Shown: piece by piece, positions 34,301 through 47,420 of the stretch
Position numbering within the stretch: the first letter of the stretch is position 1
How the letters are laid out: the number at the start of each line of letters is the position of its first letter
Assembly: GCF_028554725.1 (NCBI RefSeq)
Contig: NC_071667.1
Location: 50,647,501-50,711,500, forward strand
Reading direction: 5' to 3'
Length of the DNA: 64,000 bases
From: Zeugodacus cucurbitae
Taxonomy: Eukaryota > Arthropoda > Insecta > Diptera > Tephritidae
Made by a program: the position numbers and the translations under genes
The notes under the pieces: generated by a model
What the model was told of the DNA's origin: nothing
Database searches by the model: none
The model's input: the letters and a program-made list of their open reading frames with translations, nothing else

Positions 34301-35036
34301 TTCACTGAAGGCGAAGGCAAAACTAAATATGTATGTATATATGGCAACTCAATACTCTCATGTATATATTTCCATGAATTATTATTGGAAAGTCGTGTGA
34401 AGTTATTGGACAATGGACAATGGCGAGCACGCACATCAATAGCCACGGACAGAGCATTTAAGGCGATGCAACGGAACAGCAGCAGCACCCATCAGTGAGC
34501 AAAGAAATAAATGAAATCAGCTGGTAATAGAGCGAGGAATGACCATTGCATTGAATGCCAGTGAAATCCTGCGCATAATGCCACACCAACTGTGTCCATA
34601 GTTCCGTAGTCATCATACATGATACATGCGGCAAATCTACGCACACACCAACATACATATAACCTCACTTACATTCAAACATACATACAAATGTGCCCAT
34701 CTACTCCAAAAAAAAAAATCCATATATTTATTTCTGCGAATGTGTAAGCGTGTCCGCTTCAGTTTGTACAACAAACACCTCGAACGTTATTAACATGTCA
34801 GTGGAACGCATATGGAGATGAAAAAAGCACAAGTACCGAATACCGAAGACAAAACAACACAAGCGGTGCAGGTAAATAACCAAAGGTAGGTTGGCTTCAG
34901 CACCAGTTGGTGCATTCAAATGATAATAAAAGACATGTGGCACGTGCAATAAACACAACACAGCTCTGCCACAGCCACAAGCAGTCATATGCAGCTACAA
35001 CGCGTCACAATATGCAGTTTGATTTGTGGAACATTA
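31317..35036. other. Unassigned AT-rich DNA
   Basis: No gene is recognised. Present are TATATG/TGTGTG simple tracts near 31965-31990, a GAGAGAGAT/ATCTCTCTC hairpin at about 33486-33519, and the second copy of the dispersed repeat at 33510-33605. A T-rich run lies at 32438-32452 and an A run at 34708-34717. Short frames (60-96 codons) have no domain. Confidence 0.45.
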
Positions 35037-35860
35037 GGGTGTGTAGATTTTTTTGAAAGCTAACCAAATCAGCAGTGTTTGAACTGTATTTTAAAATTTA
35101 TAATGATGATTTTCGGACGAATGATTACTCAAATGTTAATAGGAAAAGGGCAATTTAGCATCCGCTAGTTGTCGCAAAATATCATAAGACGTCCAAATCG
35201 TAACCGGTGGATTTTGTACGGGTTATATCGTCTTTAATATTGGTAATATTAGACTTCAAAAAAAATTACATAAAATATTACATATATATTGTAAATATTC
35301 AAGCAACCGCAGCCAACTTCGCTCAAAAATCTTCAGATGAGATGAAACATATAAAAATGGAATTTATCGATAACCAAAAACTTATCGAAATCAATTATTT
35401 TGTCCAAATCTCCGAGCTTGGAAAGTTGATGAATATCGTGAGAGATATTTCGGCAATTTTGTGATTTTCAGATTTTATATTCTAATATTCTCGGCGTCCA
35501 ACAATAAAAAAATATTTTCATTTTGAAAACTAATACATTTTCGTATAGCTACGATCTATCATTTTTTTCTGAACTGTTTCAGCAATCAAGAGATCAATTA
35601 TGAAAGTTTCATGACGCTCCTTTTTAGGAGCCTTTGGCAGAAATATACATTGGTTTGTGACGTCATAAACGAAAAGAATGGAAAGCAATGACAGTTTGTT
35701 GGCTACTAACGTTGATTATTTTTATCAATATTTAACTACACAAAGTCTTCCGATATACGTAAACCCATTTGTAGGGAATATAATCATGGAGAATAAATAA
35801 ATGATTAATGCAAGTTTAAATGGTATTAATTTTATAAAAAAAATAATTTAAGACACACCC
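35037..35860. mobile_element. Possible inverted-repeat element, 824 bp
   Basis: GGGTGTGT at the left and ACACACCC at the right are inverted and flanked by TA on both sides (35035-35036 and 35861-35862). Each is followed inward by a T-rich stretch. The inverted repeat is short (8 bp exact), so chance is possible. The 85-codon frame inside (35207-35464) is not recognisable as a transposase. Confidence 0.35.
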
Positions 35861-35862
35861 TA

Positions 35863-36459
35863 TTGCTAGCAATATGTAGTATGTATACATAGATTTTCTA
35901 TATATGAGTATACTGTATTTATTCATCTATCGAACGGAATTGTAACTTTATTGGACTGGACATGCATGTGGATATGTCGTTGAGCAATTGAATCCATTTA
36001 AGTTACCACTTAATGACATCATTGAATGTAACCGCTGGTCAATGGTGTAATGGAGAGCGAAGCTGTTGAAATGACAACAAAGGACATGCAAACAGATGTA
36101 GCGAAGATGAAAAAGTTGTGTATTTCTTTAAAGCCATGAATTTTTATGTTCATTAGTTTATAGGCATAAATAATTGAACGACGAGTTATTGGATTTTTTA
36201 TAGACAGTTTAGTGTAAAATAAACTATATTCTATTATTATGTTAAGAAAATAGTACTATGCGATCTTGAAGTACGCTTGTTTTGAGGTTTTTCTACCTCC
36301 TTAGTGGAGTCGGTGGAGGATGCTCATATGACCAGCGATCCCCTTTGGTTGATCTAACCTAAGATATAGCCTTAGTTATAATTTCTTCTATTACCAGGAA
36401 GTTGTAAGACTAGTCGTTTAATGAGGAGGAGAAGAGGAAGATACATATGTCATGAATTA
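35863..36459. other. Unassigned DNA
   Basis: Nothing recognisable. Confidence 0.4.
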
Positions 36460-36632
36460 CAGTAAAACCTGTCTAAGCTGGACACCTGTGGTTCAGCACT
36501 TTTTGTCCAAGTTACACGAGTGTCTATGTTATTAAGAAATGATTGTTTGTACTATATTATGTTGGTACAGAACATTTTGTCCAATCTGAGCGAGTGCCCA
36601 AATTAGGGTGTCCAACTTTACAGGTTTTACTG
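36460..36632. mobile_element. pogo/Tigger-like MITE, 173 bp
   Basis: The ends CAGTAAAACCTGTCTAAGCT and (inverted) CAGTAAAACCTGTAAAGTTG share the first 13 bases exactly, and GGACACC is repeated inverted further in. TA precedes the left end; AA follows the right end, so the duplication has mutated or is imperfect. An internal pair TTTTGTCCAA also repeats (near 36498 and 36570). It is non-coding. Confidence 0.72.
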
Positions 36633-38650
36633 AATATTCCATATCATAGTACTTGAGTACATGAGAATTTAACCGACGCAACAGTCGATGGTCATATCTT
36701 CGGCTTATTCTTTTCTGCTTGAGCGTACTTCTATTTGCCTAGAACTATCATACCCATAACGGTGCTGAGTTCAGGCTTCTTATTTACTTCAATATATATT
36801 TGTGGAATATCAGGATAGACTTCTACGGTTTGTCATAGTAGCACAAAGCACCTGTTATATCTACAAAAAATATATATTCTGCAGCACATTTCCACTACCC
36901 CAGAATAAAAGGAGATCCCTCTACAAATTTATTCTTTCTGATTTGGTCTTTTTATAGAAATACATATTTATATCCGATCAATTTTTGAAACGCAAAACAG
37001 TGTGAGAGTCTTGTACCTTACAGAAAGTATGAAAAATTTGGCTATTTTCAGTCCTACTCGTAAGGGCTGGTATGATCGATGGTTAGTGTTCTTAATATGA
37101 CTTATCTCCATGCGGTTTACCCCAAATGTTAAGATGAATCATTCCCACCATCACCTATGGCGCGTCAGATCTACAACACATGACATAAATAGGTCAGTAC
37201 ATTCTGTTTAATTCAATTCAGATTCCTTAGTGCTGCCGAAAGTATATCTATAAGTTTTGTAATGTGCTTAAAACTCCTGAGCTGTGTTCAATAAATTCAA
37301 CTCTACGCCGCACAATAAATTACTTGAACGGTAAATAAGTTATATTACATAGCACACGACATGAAATTTACACGTAAAACGATGTACGATATAACGGTTT
37401 TTCGGTTTTTTTATAAACATAATTTTTACATGTGTTTCGTTATAAAAATCAAAATCACTTTAGCGCCAGCGTAAAGCGCTCCGCAAGCGTTGAGGTTGAG
37501 CGCACCCATTCAACCAGCCAGCCATCCATCCATCCATCCAACTATCCGAGTATATCCGCTTTCCGCTTGCGTTTGTACGTGTTGCCATCAACTTGTCGAC
37601 ACACACCTTATCTGCCACTTTCGCTGCTGCTGGCATGCCAATGCAAGTAAGAGTGCCAATATATTCCTGACTACGCTCATAACTCTCATGTGCGCTGTGG
37701 CGCGCTCAGCAGTGGCTCGGCAGTTGGCACTTTACCTCAGTTAGGTATTTCAGTGTCATTAACAAATTTACAACATACCAACTGGAAAAGTGTCAGCACC
37801 TAAAAATGTTATGTGCGCTCGCAAATTCGCCTCGTAACCACCAGGACGCACACACACGCGCTCGCACAGGAAAGCTGCTACACCACAAAAGCATCATAAA
37901 AGGAACACCATTTTACAGTTTCACCAATAAACCACAGAGAAGATTGTGCCACTCACGTACGCTCATGCCTGTCTCTCTGTGTGTGTGTGTGTGTGTAGTT
38001 CAATAGTTTTGTAATTTTCCTGTGTGTGTGCGTGTGAAATGAGTGCGCACACAGCAGTGCTCTTATATTTATAAAATTTTACACTGTTTAGTAGGTGGCT
38101 TTAAAATGAAAGTTGGTGAAATACCAAACTAAATTCGCATCGAGACTGCGTTTGTGGAGAAACATCAAGCCAAATTCTCACACAAGTACACACATATGTA
38201 CATATATACACGTATGTGGGTGATGCATCTCGCGAAGAAAGCTCACAACGCCGTCGAGTTATATGGCAATGTGTCAGCAATATTGGCAGCCATAAAGTTT
38301 GCTAACTACCAACAGGCAGCATTTATAAATGACAGCTGCCTCTCCAACTCTTTTGCTTTAGAGATTATTAAATAATCGGCATTTCTTTACGTGTTCTCAC
38401 ACATCCGCTCTGAAGTTCTGATTTCGCGTAGAATTTGCTTATGCGAGAAGAAGTCGAACGGGTACCACATCGGAAGCTAATTTTCGTGTGAAGCCAGAGA
38501 GATTTTGTTGTAAAGTTAATAGATGAGATAACTGTCATTTCAAGATATGTGGCGCTAATGAGATTAACAAATGAGGTAGTAAAAATAGAATAAACCACAA
38601 GATAAATTTACCGAAAACACCTACAAGAATTGGGTTCTTAAGCCGAAGAT
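36633..38650. other. Unassigned DNA with microsatellites
   Basis: A CATC array lies at about 37522-37540 and a GT array at about 37979-37997, with CA-rich runs near 37848. They inflate several frames of 65-85 codons that have no domain. No gene is recognised. Confidence 0.5.
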
Positions 38651-38654
38651 AATC

Positions 38655-39530
38655 ATGTGAATGTACACACCCGTTATTAGACCAATGCTTTCATATGGAG
38701 CACTGATATGGTGGCCAGCACTAAAGCAACAAAAAAACATCACAAAATTTAATGGATTACTGAGAGTAGCATGTGCAGGGGTTACTGTTACTATCAAGTC
38801 TTGTCCGACTTATGCGCTTAATGTGATACTGCATCAACTACCTAGAGACATCTATATTCATAAAATGGCAGTATGTTCTGCAATAAGAATAAAGGAGTTA
38901 GGTGGTTCAGAAGAACTATGGACTAGTGATATCCTAAACCATATCAAAGTAAACATCAATATATCAGACTACATGCTCCCAAAGTTGGACTTCAATAGTT
39001 ACTTTCAAGTCAGGATACCCCCTAGACTAGAATGGAGAAGGGGTACAATAAGGGAGGAAAATACCATCTCAATCTATGCCGACGGGTCCAACAATGTACT
39101 CCGCAGTCTACATGAGTATATTCCAATGATTTGGACATTTGCATCTTCCAAGCGGAAGTACTGGACATAGAGTAGGCCTGCGAAGCTCTATTGAATAACT
39201 ACGAGAGGATACATAAAGGAACCATATACACGTATAGACAGGCGGCGCTCCTGGCCTTGTTGTCGCCCATGACTAATTCCAGAATAGACCATAACTACAA
39301 GAAGGCATTGAGCTCACTGGAAGAAAAATTCCCCTAGACTTGATCTTTGTTCCCGGTTCATAAGAACATTTTCGGTAACGCAAAAGCAGACGAGTTGGCA
39401 AAGACAGAAGCTTTTCTAGATGAATCCGAGGGAAAGTTAATACCATCCCCGCTAGGATCGATCAGAAGAGAGCTCAATATACAATTTTAACAATTAGCCA
39501 GTAACAGATGGAAATGTGCAACAAATTGAA
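38655..39530 (+). pseudogene. LINE relic with RT tail and RNase H (I/LOA/R1-like group)
   Basis: The frame 38661-39170 opens with YTPVIRPMLSYGALIWWPAL, the typical region just after the reverse-transcriptase core. It ends in the start of an RNase H domain (ISIYADGSN near 39075). Frame breaks follow; then ALLALLSPMTNSRIDHNY near 39247 and VPxHKNIFGNAKADELAKTE near 39352-39410, the RNase H C-terminal motif with its histidine and aspartate. RNase H after RT occurs in the I, LOA and R1-like groups; which one cannot be settled here. It is truncated at both ends and frame-shifted, hence non-functional. Confidence 0.75.
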
Positions 39531-39630
39531 AAATACCTAAACACACCTGACTTCCACCTGACCGCCCATCCAAAAATTTTAGTCCGATATATTAAATACT
39601 TTAAAAATTTAATGTTGTATCTTTACTGTT

Positions 39631-40064
39631 AAAAAGCTGTAAAATATAGATTTACCCACAGTTTTAGTTATTTACTTCGCAACAAGTTGTATTTAAATAC
39701 ATTAAAACATGTATTTTGTAATTTTGTTTGTTGCAGTTTGCTATTGTTTGACTCTTGACGTCTATATCTCATACCTTTGTTACACGATTTAGGAAATCTA
39801 AAAGTATAAAATCTTATTTTTTGCTTGCCCCCATACGATATAGAAAGATCCTTTTAAAATTGTTCTCTGATAGTAAAATTTTAAATTTTGTATACTGTCC
39901 TGATCAAAAATTTCGTTTTATGGAAGGAAATTTGTATGAAATTTGACTTCTATTGCCACTTCAAGAGTTCGAGAACTTCGAGTTACAGAAATTCGAGTTA
40001 GGGAAGGAAATTTGTATGAAATTTGATTTCTATTGCCACTTCAAGAGTTATGGAACTTCCACTG
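39631..40064. mobile_element. Rearranged second copy of the 31.0-kb MITE
   Basis: The interior matches 31120-31314: AGATTTACCCACAGTTTTAG, TTGCTATTGTTTGACTCTTG, TATATCTCATACC. The right end ATGGAACTTCCACTG is at 40050-40064 before TA. It carries an internal direct repeat: GGAAATTTGTATGAAATTTG occurs at 39924 and again at 40006, each followed by TTCTATTGCCACTTCAAGAG. The left end is not clear. Confidence 0.65.
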
Positions 40065-40066
40065 TA

Positions 40067-42468
40067 GTTTTCAGTGTAAGCTTTCCACGATAGAGATTTC
40101 ATACTACATACTGTATGAAGAGGTACCAAAAGGAGATAGCTCCAAGTTTTCCGATGGAGAGTCGACATAACTAATACAATGTTTACTATATGGGGCATTC
40201 TCTGGAAAAAAAGCCACTTGAAAAAAAAAGTTCTTTATTTTCTTTGGCAATTATATATCTTATAGTACATGTAAAACCTAAAATAAAACATATGGTTTTA
40301 GGTCTGTATAACGCGGGGTTGCCATATTATAAGGGGCCAAAGTTTTTTGTAAAAAAAATTTCGAACCGCCATAACTTTAAAACTAATGAACAGATTTTAA
40401 AACATCATGTGACTTTTTTGTACAGAATTTCCCAAACTTTGAAACTGTATATCGTAAAAATTTTAAAAATTAATATTTCATAGCAAAAAATGAAAAAAAA
40501 TTTTTTTTGGAATTATACGGCAATTCAATTGTCTATTCAGTAGTTCAACGGCATATATGATTTAAAGTCCTATTTTATTCGATTTATTACAGCTCCAACT
40601 TCCGCATAGTCGTGTATTATTATATTAGTGTCGGAGTCTTCCCTTCCTAAGAGTGAGATGCAGATCTCCCTACATTCTTGTAAAACCGTCAGTCTCTTTC
40701 CAAGCTTTTCACAGACACATTTTTCGGTATTTGAAGAAAAACAAACAATAATCATAGCAACAACATCCTCCACTGTGCTGTAATGCGCTTCCATTTCCGC
40801 ACTGATTCTTCCTTACTTTGTTTGAACATAAATTCGATTTAAATTTTAATAAATTGCAATGAAATTTTCATAACCGAAAAAAAAATGTGTCATTCATTGT
40901 GTCTTAACCTCCAATAATGTGATTGCCAACAATTTAAATTTTGTTTAAAACTTTTAATTGGGCTTCGTCGCCTACATATGAACATATATGTATGTGGCAA
41001 TGGAAAAACAATGAGTGCGTATGTAAGCATACTTTTTGGTATGTATCCTAGAATAAAACATTCAATTGGTAAGGACTAGTCTGAAAAGGAACAAAGTGAA
41101 AACAAATTTGTAACATTCTTTGGAAAGGAGAATAAATCAGAATTTCAATAAAATAGAGAAGAAATATGTGCAATATCAACATTAAAATGTTAAAATGCGT
41201 TTAAGGATATAAACCATTTATATTTAAACATTTGAAACTAGTCTGAAACTGGTCTTTTTCCGAACGAAATCTTATTGTCACCTCATATATATCATCACGT
41301 AAAGAATACCAGTTTTGTGTATAACCTTCTGCCGACTAGTTGGAGTTGCAGATCATACTAATCGTAAAATAGTCCCTAACTAGTTGCTCTCTCTTCGTAC
41401 GGTTGGTTGTATATATATATACATATATATATGCAAACATTCGAGTAGAATTTCATGCACGAATTCACTGCGGGCAGTACAGTTATGCAATTACACATAT
41501 TATTTTCCATTATATACGCATAAATATATATCAACATATATATTTGATATATGCAAGTGCTTCAATTTCAATTACACCATGAACATTTACAACAAAGTTT
41601 TTCACTTACCTATATTTTCACTTTTACTATTTGTGCCAACAGTGATGCGGAAACAAGTTTGTGTTTATTGTAAAAGTTGCATTTGTAGTAAATTCCCAAA
41701 CACAGGTGCAACAAAGTGTCAATAAATCCACAGATTGTGAATGAGACCCCCAACTTTTGTGGTACTTATATAAGCTGTAATAAGTGCTATGTTTTTACTG
41801 ACAAACAAATTAACATTTATTTCTTGTAATGGAAGTAAACGTGAGTCGCATTATGTCACATTTAAACTCATCGAATATTGAAGTTAATTTCTAATATTTG
41901 TTTTAAATGTTTGTTTGTAAATAAGAGCAATGTAAGAGAGTAGTTTTATAAAAAAATATCTAAATTATGATTAATAATAATATAAAATAATGGCATGTTG
42001 AAAACACACATTTTAAATAGACGCTCGACATCGATTTCTACTCTCACAAATCCTCTCTGAAATCAATAATGAATGAAATACTACAAAAAAATTAAACGTA
42101 TAACAAGATTAAAAGCCGGAGCGTAATATAAAATTAACCTTGTGGTTAATCCAAAACCTCATCCCAAATTGCCATAATTGATAAAGGAGATTCTACGGAA
42201 GGAAGTAAGACACCGAGAATCTAAACTCTTCTTCTATTGCCCACTTTAACTTCGAAGTTACAGAAAATACGGACTGGTTCCAACCACAAAGACGACCCTA
42301 AAGACTAACTATCCTACTTACACTTGTATATATTATATCGCTGATTGAGTACATAGTTAATAAGTGAGGTTTTAATACGTGATCAAAAATGTATAAAATA
42401 TATTTCTATGCCTTATAAAAACAGAATATAACAGAATCAACAGAGAGAACAGAGAACGCTTTAGAAAA
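40067..42468. other. Unassigned AT-rich DNA with one odd small frame
   Basis: The minus-strand frame 40570-40794 (74 codons) is less AT-biased than its surroundings, with four cysteines and a charged composition. I do not recognise it and it has no supporting context. Near 41410-41432 is an AT palindromic tract. Nothing else is seen. Confidence 0.35.
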
Positions 42469-42544
42469 TGATTATCTGACTGATGTCTATCCTGAGACAT
42501 GTAGGACAGATGTCAATGTCATTTTTTGAATGAAGCATAATATA

Positions 42545-42890
42545 TAGATTGAAAAGTCGGTAGGAAATAAATTAATTTAAATAACCACGCCCACTCCCCA
42601 TGTAAAGGTTATGGCTAAGTGGGTTAAGTCACTAAAATATCGTTAGAAATCCAAAGTTTTATAAAAGCGATGATAGAGGAGAGCTGCACTCATGCTAGTA
42701 TAAATAAAAATGGAAAATGGGCGTGGTCAAAAACCATACCTCAGGAACTATTCGACCAATTTCAACTAAATTTGGTTCATAATATTCTCTTGACTTTTGA
42801 TATTACGGATAAAAAATTCCCATATAACACATTTGATTCGTTAACTTTGCAATATATGAATCAAGAACCAACGGAGATATCGCAATAAAA
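42545..42890 (-). repeat. Inverted partial copy of the CAAGTAAGG family (in copy 1)
   Basis: Read on the minus strand the middle of the family is present: AGTTCCTGAGGTATGGTTTT followed by TGACCACGCCCATTTTCC, GAGTGCAGCTCTCCTCT, TAGTGACTTAACCCAC, and GGGAGTGGGCGTGGTTATT. Compare 58575-58770. The 71-codon plus-strand frame at 42670 is its shadow. Confidence 0.75.
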
Positions 42891-44069
42891 CTTTGTTGAA
42901 AAGTAATTCGTCAACTCGATAATAAGAGTGGAATATTTTCTTTTAAACCCAATGAAGTTAATTGTATTTATATATATTGATATTTAAAATCAGTTCTTTT
43001 GTATAACGCAGCATAATATTTCTTTTATCTACTACTTTTATCTATTTATTAGCATCTACTATAGTATAAACGCATATTTCCATTACATTTCCTACTCACT
43101 TTCATTACCATAGTTTAATGTTGGAATTCTTAGCAATAAATACTCCTTTACAACTCCGCTGAAATGCTTATGCAGCTTTAAGAACTTCATATAAGCTTAC
43201 ATATGTATTTATCCAGCCCTGATTATTTATTGAGTGTCATTTCTCACAATTCGTAACTGTAATAAGGAGAAAGCTATAAAATTTTAATTCATAACCTCGC
43301 ACGTGACTCGTGTGTATTATTATTTATTTCTGCATATGATTGAGGAGATGTAAATAACTGTTTACTAGAATATATTGATATGTGTGCATTCTCCTTCTTC
43401 ATGCTGAGTTATGCATTTTATCGCTTTTGATATTAAAAATTTTACCTCTTACTTTAGTATTACCAATGCACTTAGTGGGTATTGAGAGCACGTAAGTGAA
43501 GAATTTTTAATTTCAAAATATTTATAGAAAGTCGGTTATTGGATTCTTGGAAGTATGTCATACAATTTTTAACGAAATTATGAATTTTTTGCATCGGGTT
43601 CCCAGCTAATTTAAAAATATGTAATAATATATTTAAAAAACCATCTTGTATCTATATATATTGTGCATTTAATTCATAAGTTTGCCAATCAATAAAAAAA
43701 CACAAATATTCCTCAGCAGTGAACAACTTGGTGTAGGTTCCCTTAAGTGAATATACAAAAAGATGTAGAAATGTTTCGTTACTGTCGATAATACCCCAGA
43801 GCTGTGCCGGTACATTTGTCCGTCTGCCAGCTTACCGCTGTGGTATCTTGATCATTATAATTGTGGGAGATGAAAACATCAAGATCTTTTTTAACCAATT
43901 TACATTTCCTCATGGCTTCTGAGTGAGGACAAAATCTGGCGATTAATTAGAGCTACAGTAGCTAGTTTGCTATGGTGAAGATTAATTTGTAAAAGATGCA
44001 TTAGTTAGAGTTATATCTGCATCTTCTAGCGAGTCTGTCCACTAGTTCATATCCTGAGGAGCACTCACC

Positions 44070-44528
44070 TTACTCAAGACTTTTGCAGTCGCTCGAGGAA
44101 TCCGTTGGATCTTCATCGGCTTCACCCATTTCGTTATCAGAAGTTACATGGTCGATAACGCTGGCATCTGATTTGTATGTCTTCACTTAAACCTGATTGA
44201 AGCTTCTTTTTTTTCAACGGCTCAATTGAATTACTTGTTAAAAGCAGCATCGGTGCCCTTTTCGTCTCCACGACCGGTTCTACAACTACTTCTTCAAATG
44301 ATTTGACGTATTTCCAACCATCTGATTGTAAATTTGGGTTGGAGGCGCTGCGATAGTGTAGCCGGGATCCAGACTCTTGTCCTTGGCCTAGATGGATCCT
44401 TCTGTCAACCGCTATTAATTTGTGATATACGGGATATACTTCTCCCACTTCAGCTATAGTGTAGCTATAGCTATAGTGCTACTATTTTCATCTTGCCCTT
44501 GATCAACGAACACCCAACGATGGGCCAT
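44070..44528 (-). pseudogene. Broken reading frame of unknown function (copy 1)
   Basis: I do not recognise this protein. Three frames on the minus strand join in order. It starts ATGGCCCATCG at 44528 (MAHRWVFVDQGQDEN). An AGCTATAG-type short repeat at 44452-44478 then shifts the frame. The main part follows (GEVYPVYHKLIAVDRRIHLG, then SFEEVVVEPVVETKR and SIEPLKKKKLQSG), and a second shift near 44185 leads to an acidic C-terminus (SDNEMGEADEDPTDSSSD) ending at TAA 44070-44072. The consistent composition and natural-looking end suggest a once-real coding exon of about 150 codons. Introns rather than frameshifts are possible but no good splice pair is seen. Confidence 0.45.
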
Positions 44529-45895
44529 ACCTTAGCTAGAAACTTCCCAACTGTGACAAGACCTAACCATTTTCAGTTAATCCATGGCACAGTCGCAATA
44601 ACCACCCAGCTCCGTCGGGGAGAGTTAAACGGGGTATATTTTTGGCGACCATATTGCATTTCATAATCTCATCATGTTTGATTTAAAATTTTCTATCAGG
44701 TTGCAACTTCTTATTCTTCTTTGAGAAGTCTCCTTTGCGAAAAAAATTATGGACATTTCTCGGTATGATATTTTTTATATTTTTTATAATTAAAAAAATA
44801 CGGTATTGGTACAATATATGTGTATGTTTAAAATATTTTATTATTAGAAATCTATGATTATATTTATAAAATTAAAACATTCATCGAATCCTTTGTACAC
44901 AACGTCATTTTCAAGTTTCAATGCACTTGAACCCAATTACAACCGTATTTACATACTCTCTGCACTCTCAGCTATTGCAGATAATATAAACACTGCACGT
45001 GCGCTGACTAATCTACATAGATAATGGCAGTTCCTTACTCTTCACATTGACTCTTCATATACATATGTATGCGGTACTCCTATGCAGACCAACTTCCATG
45101 CAGATATTTCGCTTTCAACGGCGTCTATACAATTCCCCCACATTACCACTTACTAACGAAGATTTGCAAACAAAGGCTATAAAGGAGAGCCCCATGTAAG
45201 TGTGTAACAGTAACAGTACTTTTGGCTAATACATGTATGCACGTATGTGCACGTAGATTGGGTGGTATTTATGTGGTGTGCGGTGTGTGGTTGTGGTTGC
45301 TGTGCGCCTCTGCATATTCAAAGGGAAGTTACATTTTCATGAATCGCTGCGCGCGCCTTTCTGGCGACGAAGTTAAAGTAAATCGGCGACGCGCCACGCA
45401 CAGCTCCACACGTACGTCTATTTATAGCAGAGACTATGCACACGCGTGTACATATGTAAATTACAATTTGAAACGCATTATTCGCGGATCGAACAAAAGC
45501 AAACTTGGCGAGCGAAACTAGAAAATTCATACCTATGCGCACACATTTGTATATATTGGCATATAGCATATATCTGCATATATATACATCACAGTGAATA
45601 TTATAAGGGCATTGCGTGCAATACGGAAATTCAATAAAGAAGCAATTAAATAAGGCTGATATCGTTCAATCGCATACTACATTTGATGATAATATTAAAA
45701 TTGATTTCATATTTATACAGTGGATAATATTACCGTTTTATTTATTTAATTTTTTTTAGTAGATTGTCACCTGTTGCAATAGTTCCAAGATAAGTAAGGA
45801 AGGGCTAACTTCGGGTGTATGATTATCTGACTGATGTCTATCCTGAGACATGTAGGACAGATGTCAATGTCATTTTTTGAATGAAGCATAATATA

Positions 45896-46241
45896 TAGAT
45901 TGAAAAGTCGGTAGGAAATAAATTAATTTAAATAACCACGCCCACTCCCCATGTAAAGGTTATGGCTAAGTGGGTTAAGTCACTAAAATATCGTTAGAAA
46001 TCCAAAGTTTTATAAAAGCGATGATAGAGGAGAGCTGCACTCATGCTAGTATAAATAAAAATGGAAAATGGGCGTGGTCAAAAACCATACCTCAGGAACT
46101 ATTCGACCAATTTCAACTAAATTTGGTTCATAATATTCTCTTGACTTTTGATATTACGGATAAAAAATTCCCATATAACACATTTGATTCGTTAACTTTG
46201 CAATATATGAATCAAGAACCAACGGAGATATCGCAATAAAA
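45896..46241 (-). repeat. Inverted partial copy of the CAAGTAAGG family (in copy 2)
   Basis: Exact counterpart of 42545-42890, shifted by 3,351 bp. Confidence 0.75.
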
Positions 46242-47420
46242 CTTTGTTGAAAAGTAATTCGTCAACTCGATAATAAGAGTGGAATATTTTCTTTTAAACC
46301 CAATGAAGTTAATTGTATTTATATATATTGATATTTAAAATCAGTTCTTTTGTATAACGCAGCATAATATTTCTTTTATCTACTACTTTTATCTATTTAT
46401 TAGCATCTACTATAGTATAAACGCATATTTCCATTACATTTCCTACTCACTTTCATTACCATAGTTTAATGTTGGAATTCTTAGCAATAAATACTCCTTT
46501 ACAACTCCGCTGAAATGCTTATGCAGCTTTAAGAACTTCATATAAGCTTACATATGTATTTATCCAGCCCTGATTATTTATTGAGTGTCATTTCTCACAA
46601 TTCGTAACTGTAATAAGGAGAAAGCTATAAAATTTTAATTCATAACCTCGCACGTGACTCGTGTGTATTATTATTTATTTCTGCATATGATTGAGGAGAT
46701 GTAAATAACTGTTTACTAGAATATATTGATATGTGTGCATTCTCCTTCTTCATGCTGAGTTATGCATTTTATCGCTTTTGATATTAAAAATTTTACCTCT
46801 TACTTTAGTATTACCAATGCACTTAGTGGGTATTGAGAGCACGTAAGTGAAGAATTTTTAATTTCAAAATATTTATAGAAAGTCGGTTATTGGATTCTTG
46901 GAAGTATGTCATACAATTTTTAACGAAATTATGAATTTTTTGCATCGGGTTCCCAGCTAATTTAAAAATATGTAATAATATATTTAAAAAACCATCTTGT
47001 ATCTATATATATTGTGCATTTAATTCATAAGTTTGCCAATCAATAAAAAAACACAAATATTCCTCAGCAGTGAACAACTTGGTGTAGGTTCCCTTAAGTG
47101 AATATACAAAAAGATGTAGAAATGTTTCGTTACTGTCGATAATACCCCAGAGCTGTGCCGGTACATTTGTCCGTCTGCCAGCTTACCGCTGTGGTATCTT
47201 GATCATTATAATTGTGGGAGATGAAAACATCAAGATCTTTTTTAACCAATTTACATTTCCTCATGGCTTCTGAGTGAGGACAAAATCTGGCGATTAATTA
47301 GAGCTACAGTAGCTAGTTTGCTATGGTGAAGATTAATTTGTAAAAGATGCATTAGTTAGAGTTATATCTGCATCTTCTAGCGAGTCTGTCCACTAGTTCA
47401 TATCCTGAGGAGCACTCACC

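Larger units (their letters stand above)
42469..45819 (+). repeat. Direct tandem duplication, copy 1 (3,351 bp)
   Basis: The interval recurs directly at 45820-49170 with a constant offset of 3,351 bp. All reading frames inside recur at the same offset and with identical translations, so there is no length difference in those parts. The left edge is TGATTATCTGACTG, preceded by unrelated bases in the two copies except for one shared A. The right edge is TTCGGGTGTA, the beginning of a CAAGTAAGG-family element that continues only after copy 2. It contains an inverted relic of that family and a broken reading frame. I compared many stretches by eye and found no mismatch, but did not align every base. 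Confidence 0.95.

Noticed and set aside
37432..38006. Several proline- and serine-rich frames
   Set aside because: Produced by CATC and GT microsatellites.
42670..42888. 71-codon frame repeated at 46021-46239
   Set aside because: It lies antisense in an inverted copy of the CAAGTAAGG family, which is non-coding elsewhere.
45222..45637. Frames of 99, 83 and 63 codons repeated at 48573-48988
   Set aside because: Overlapping on both strands, rich in TATA/CACA-type sequence, with no domain; their recurrence only reflects the tandem duplication.
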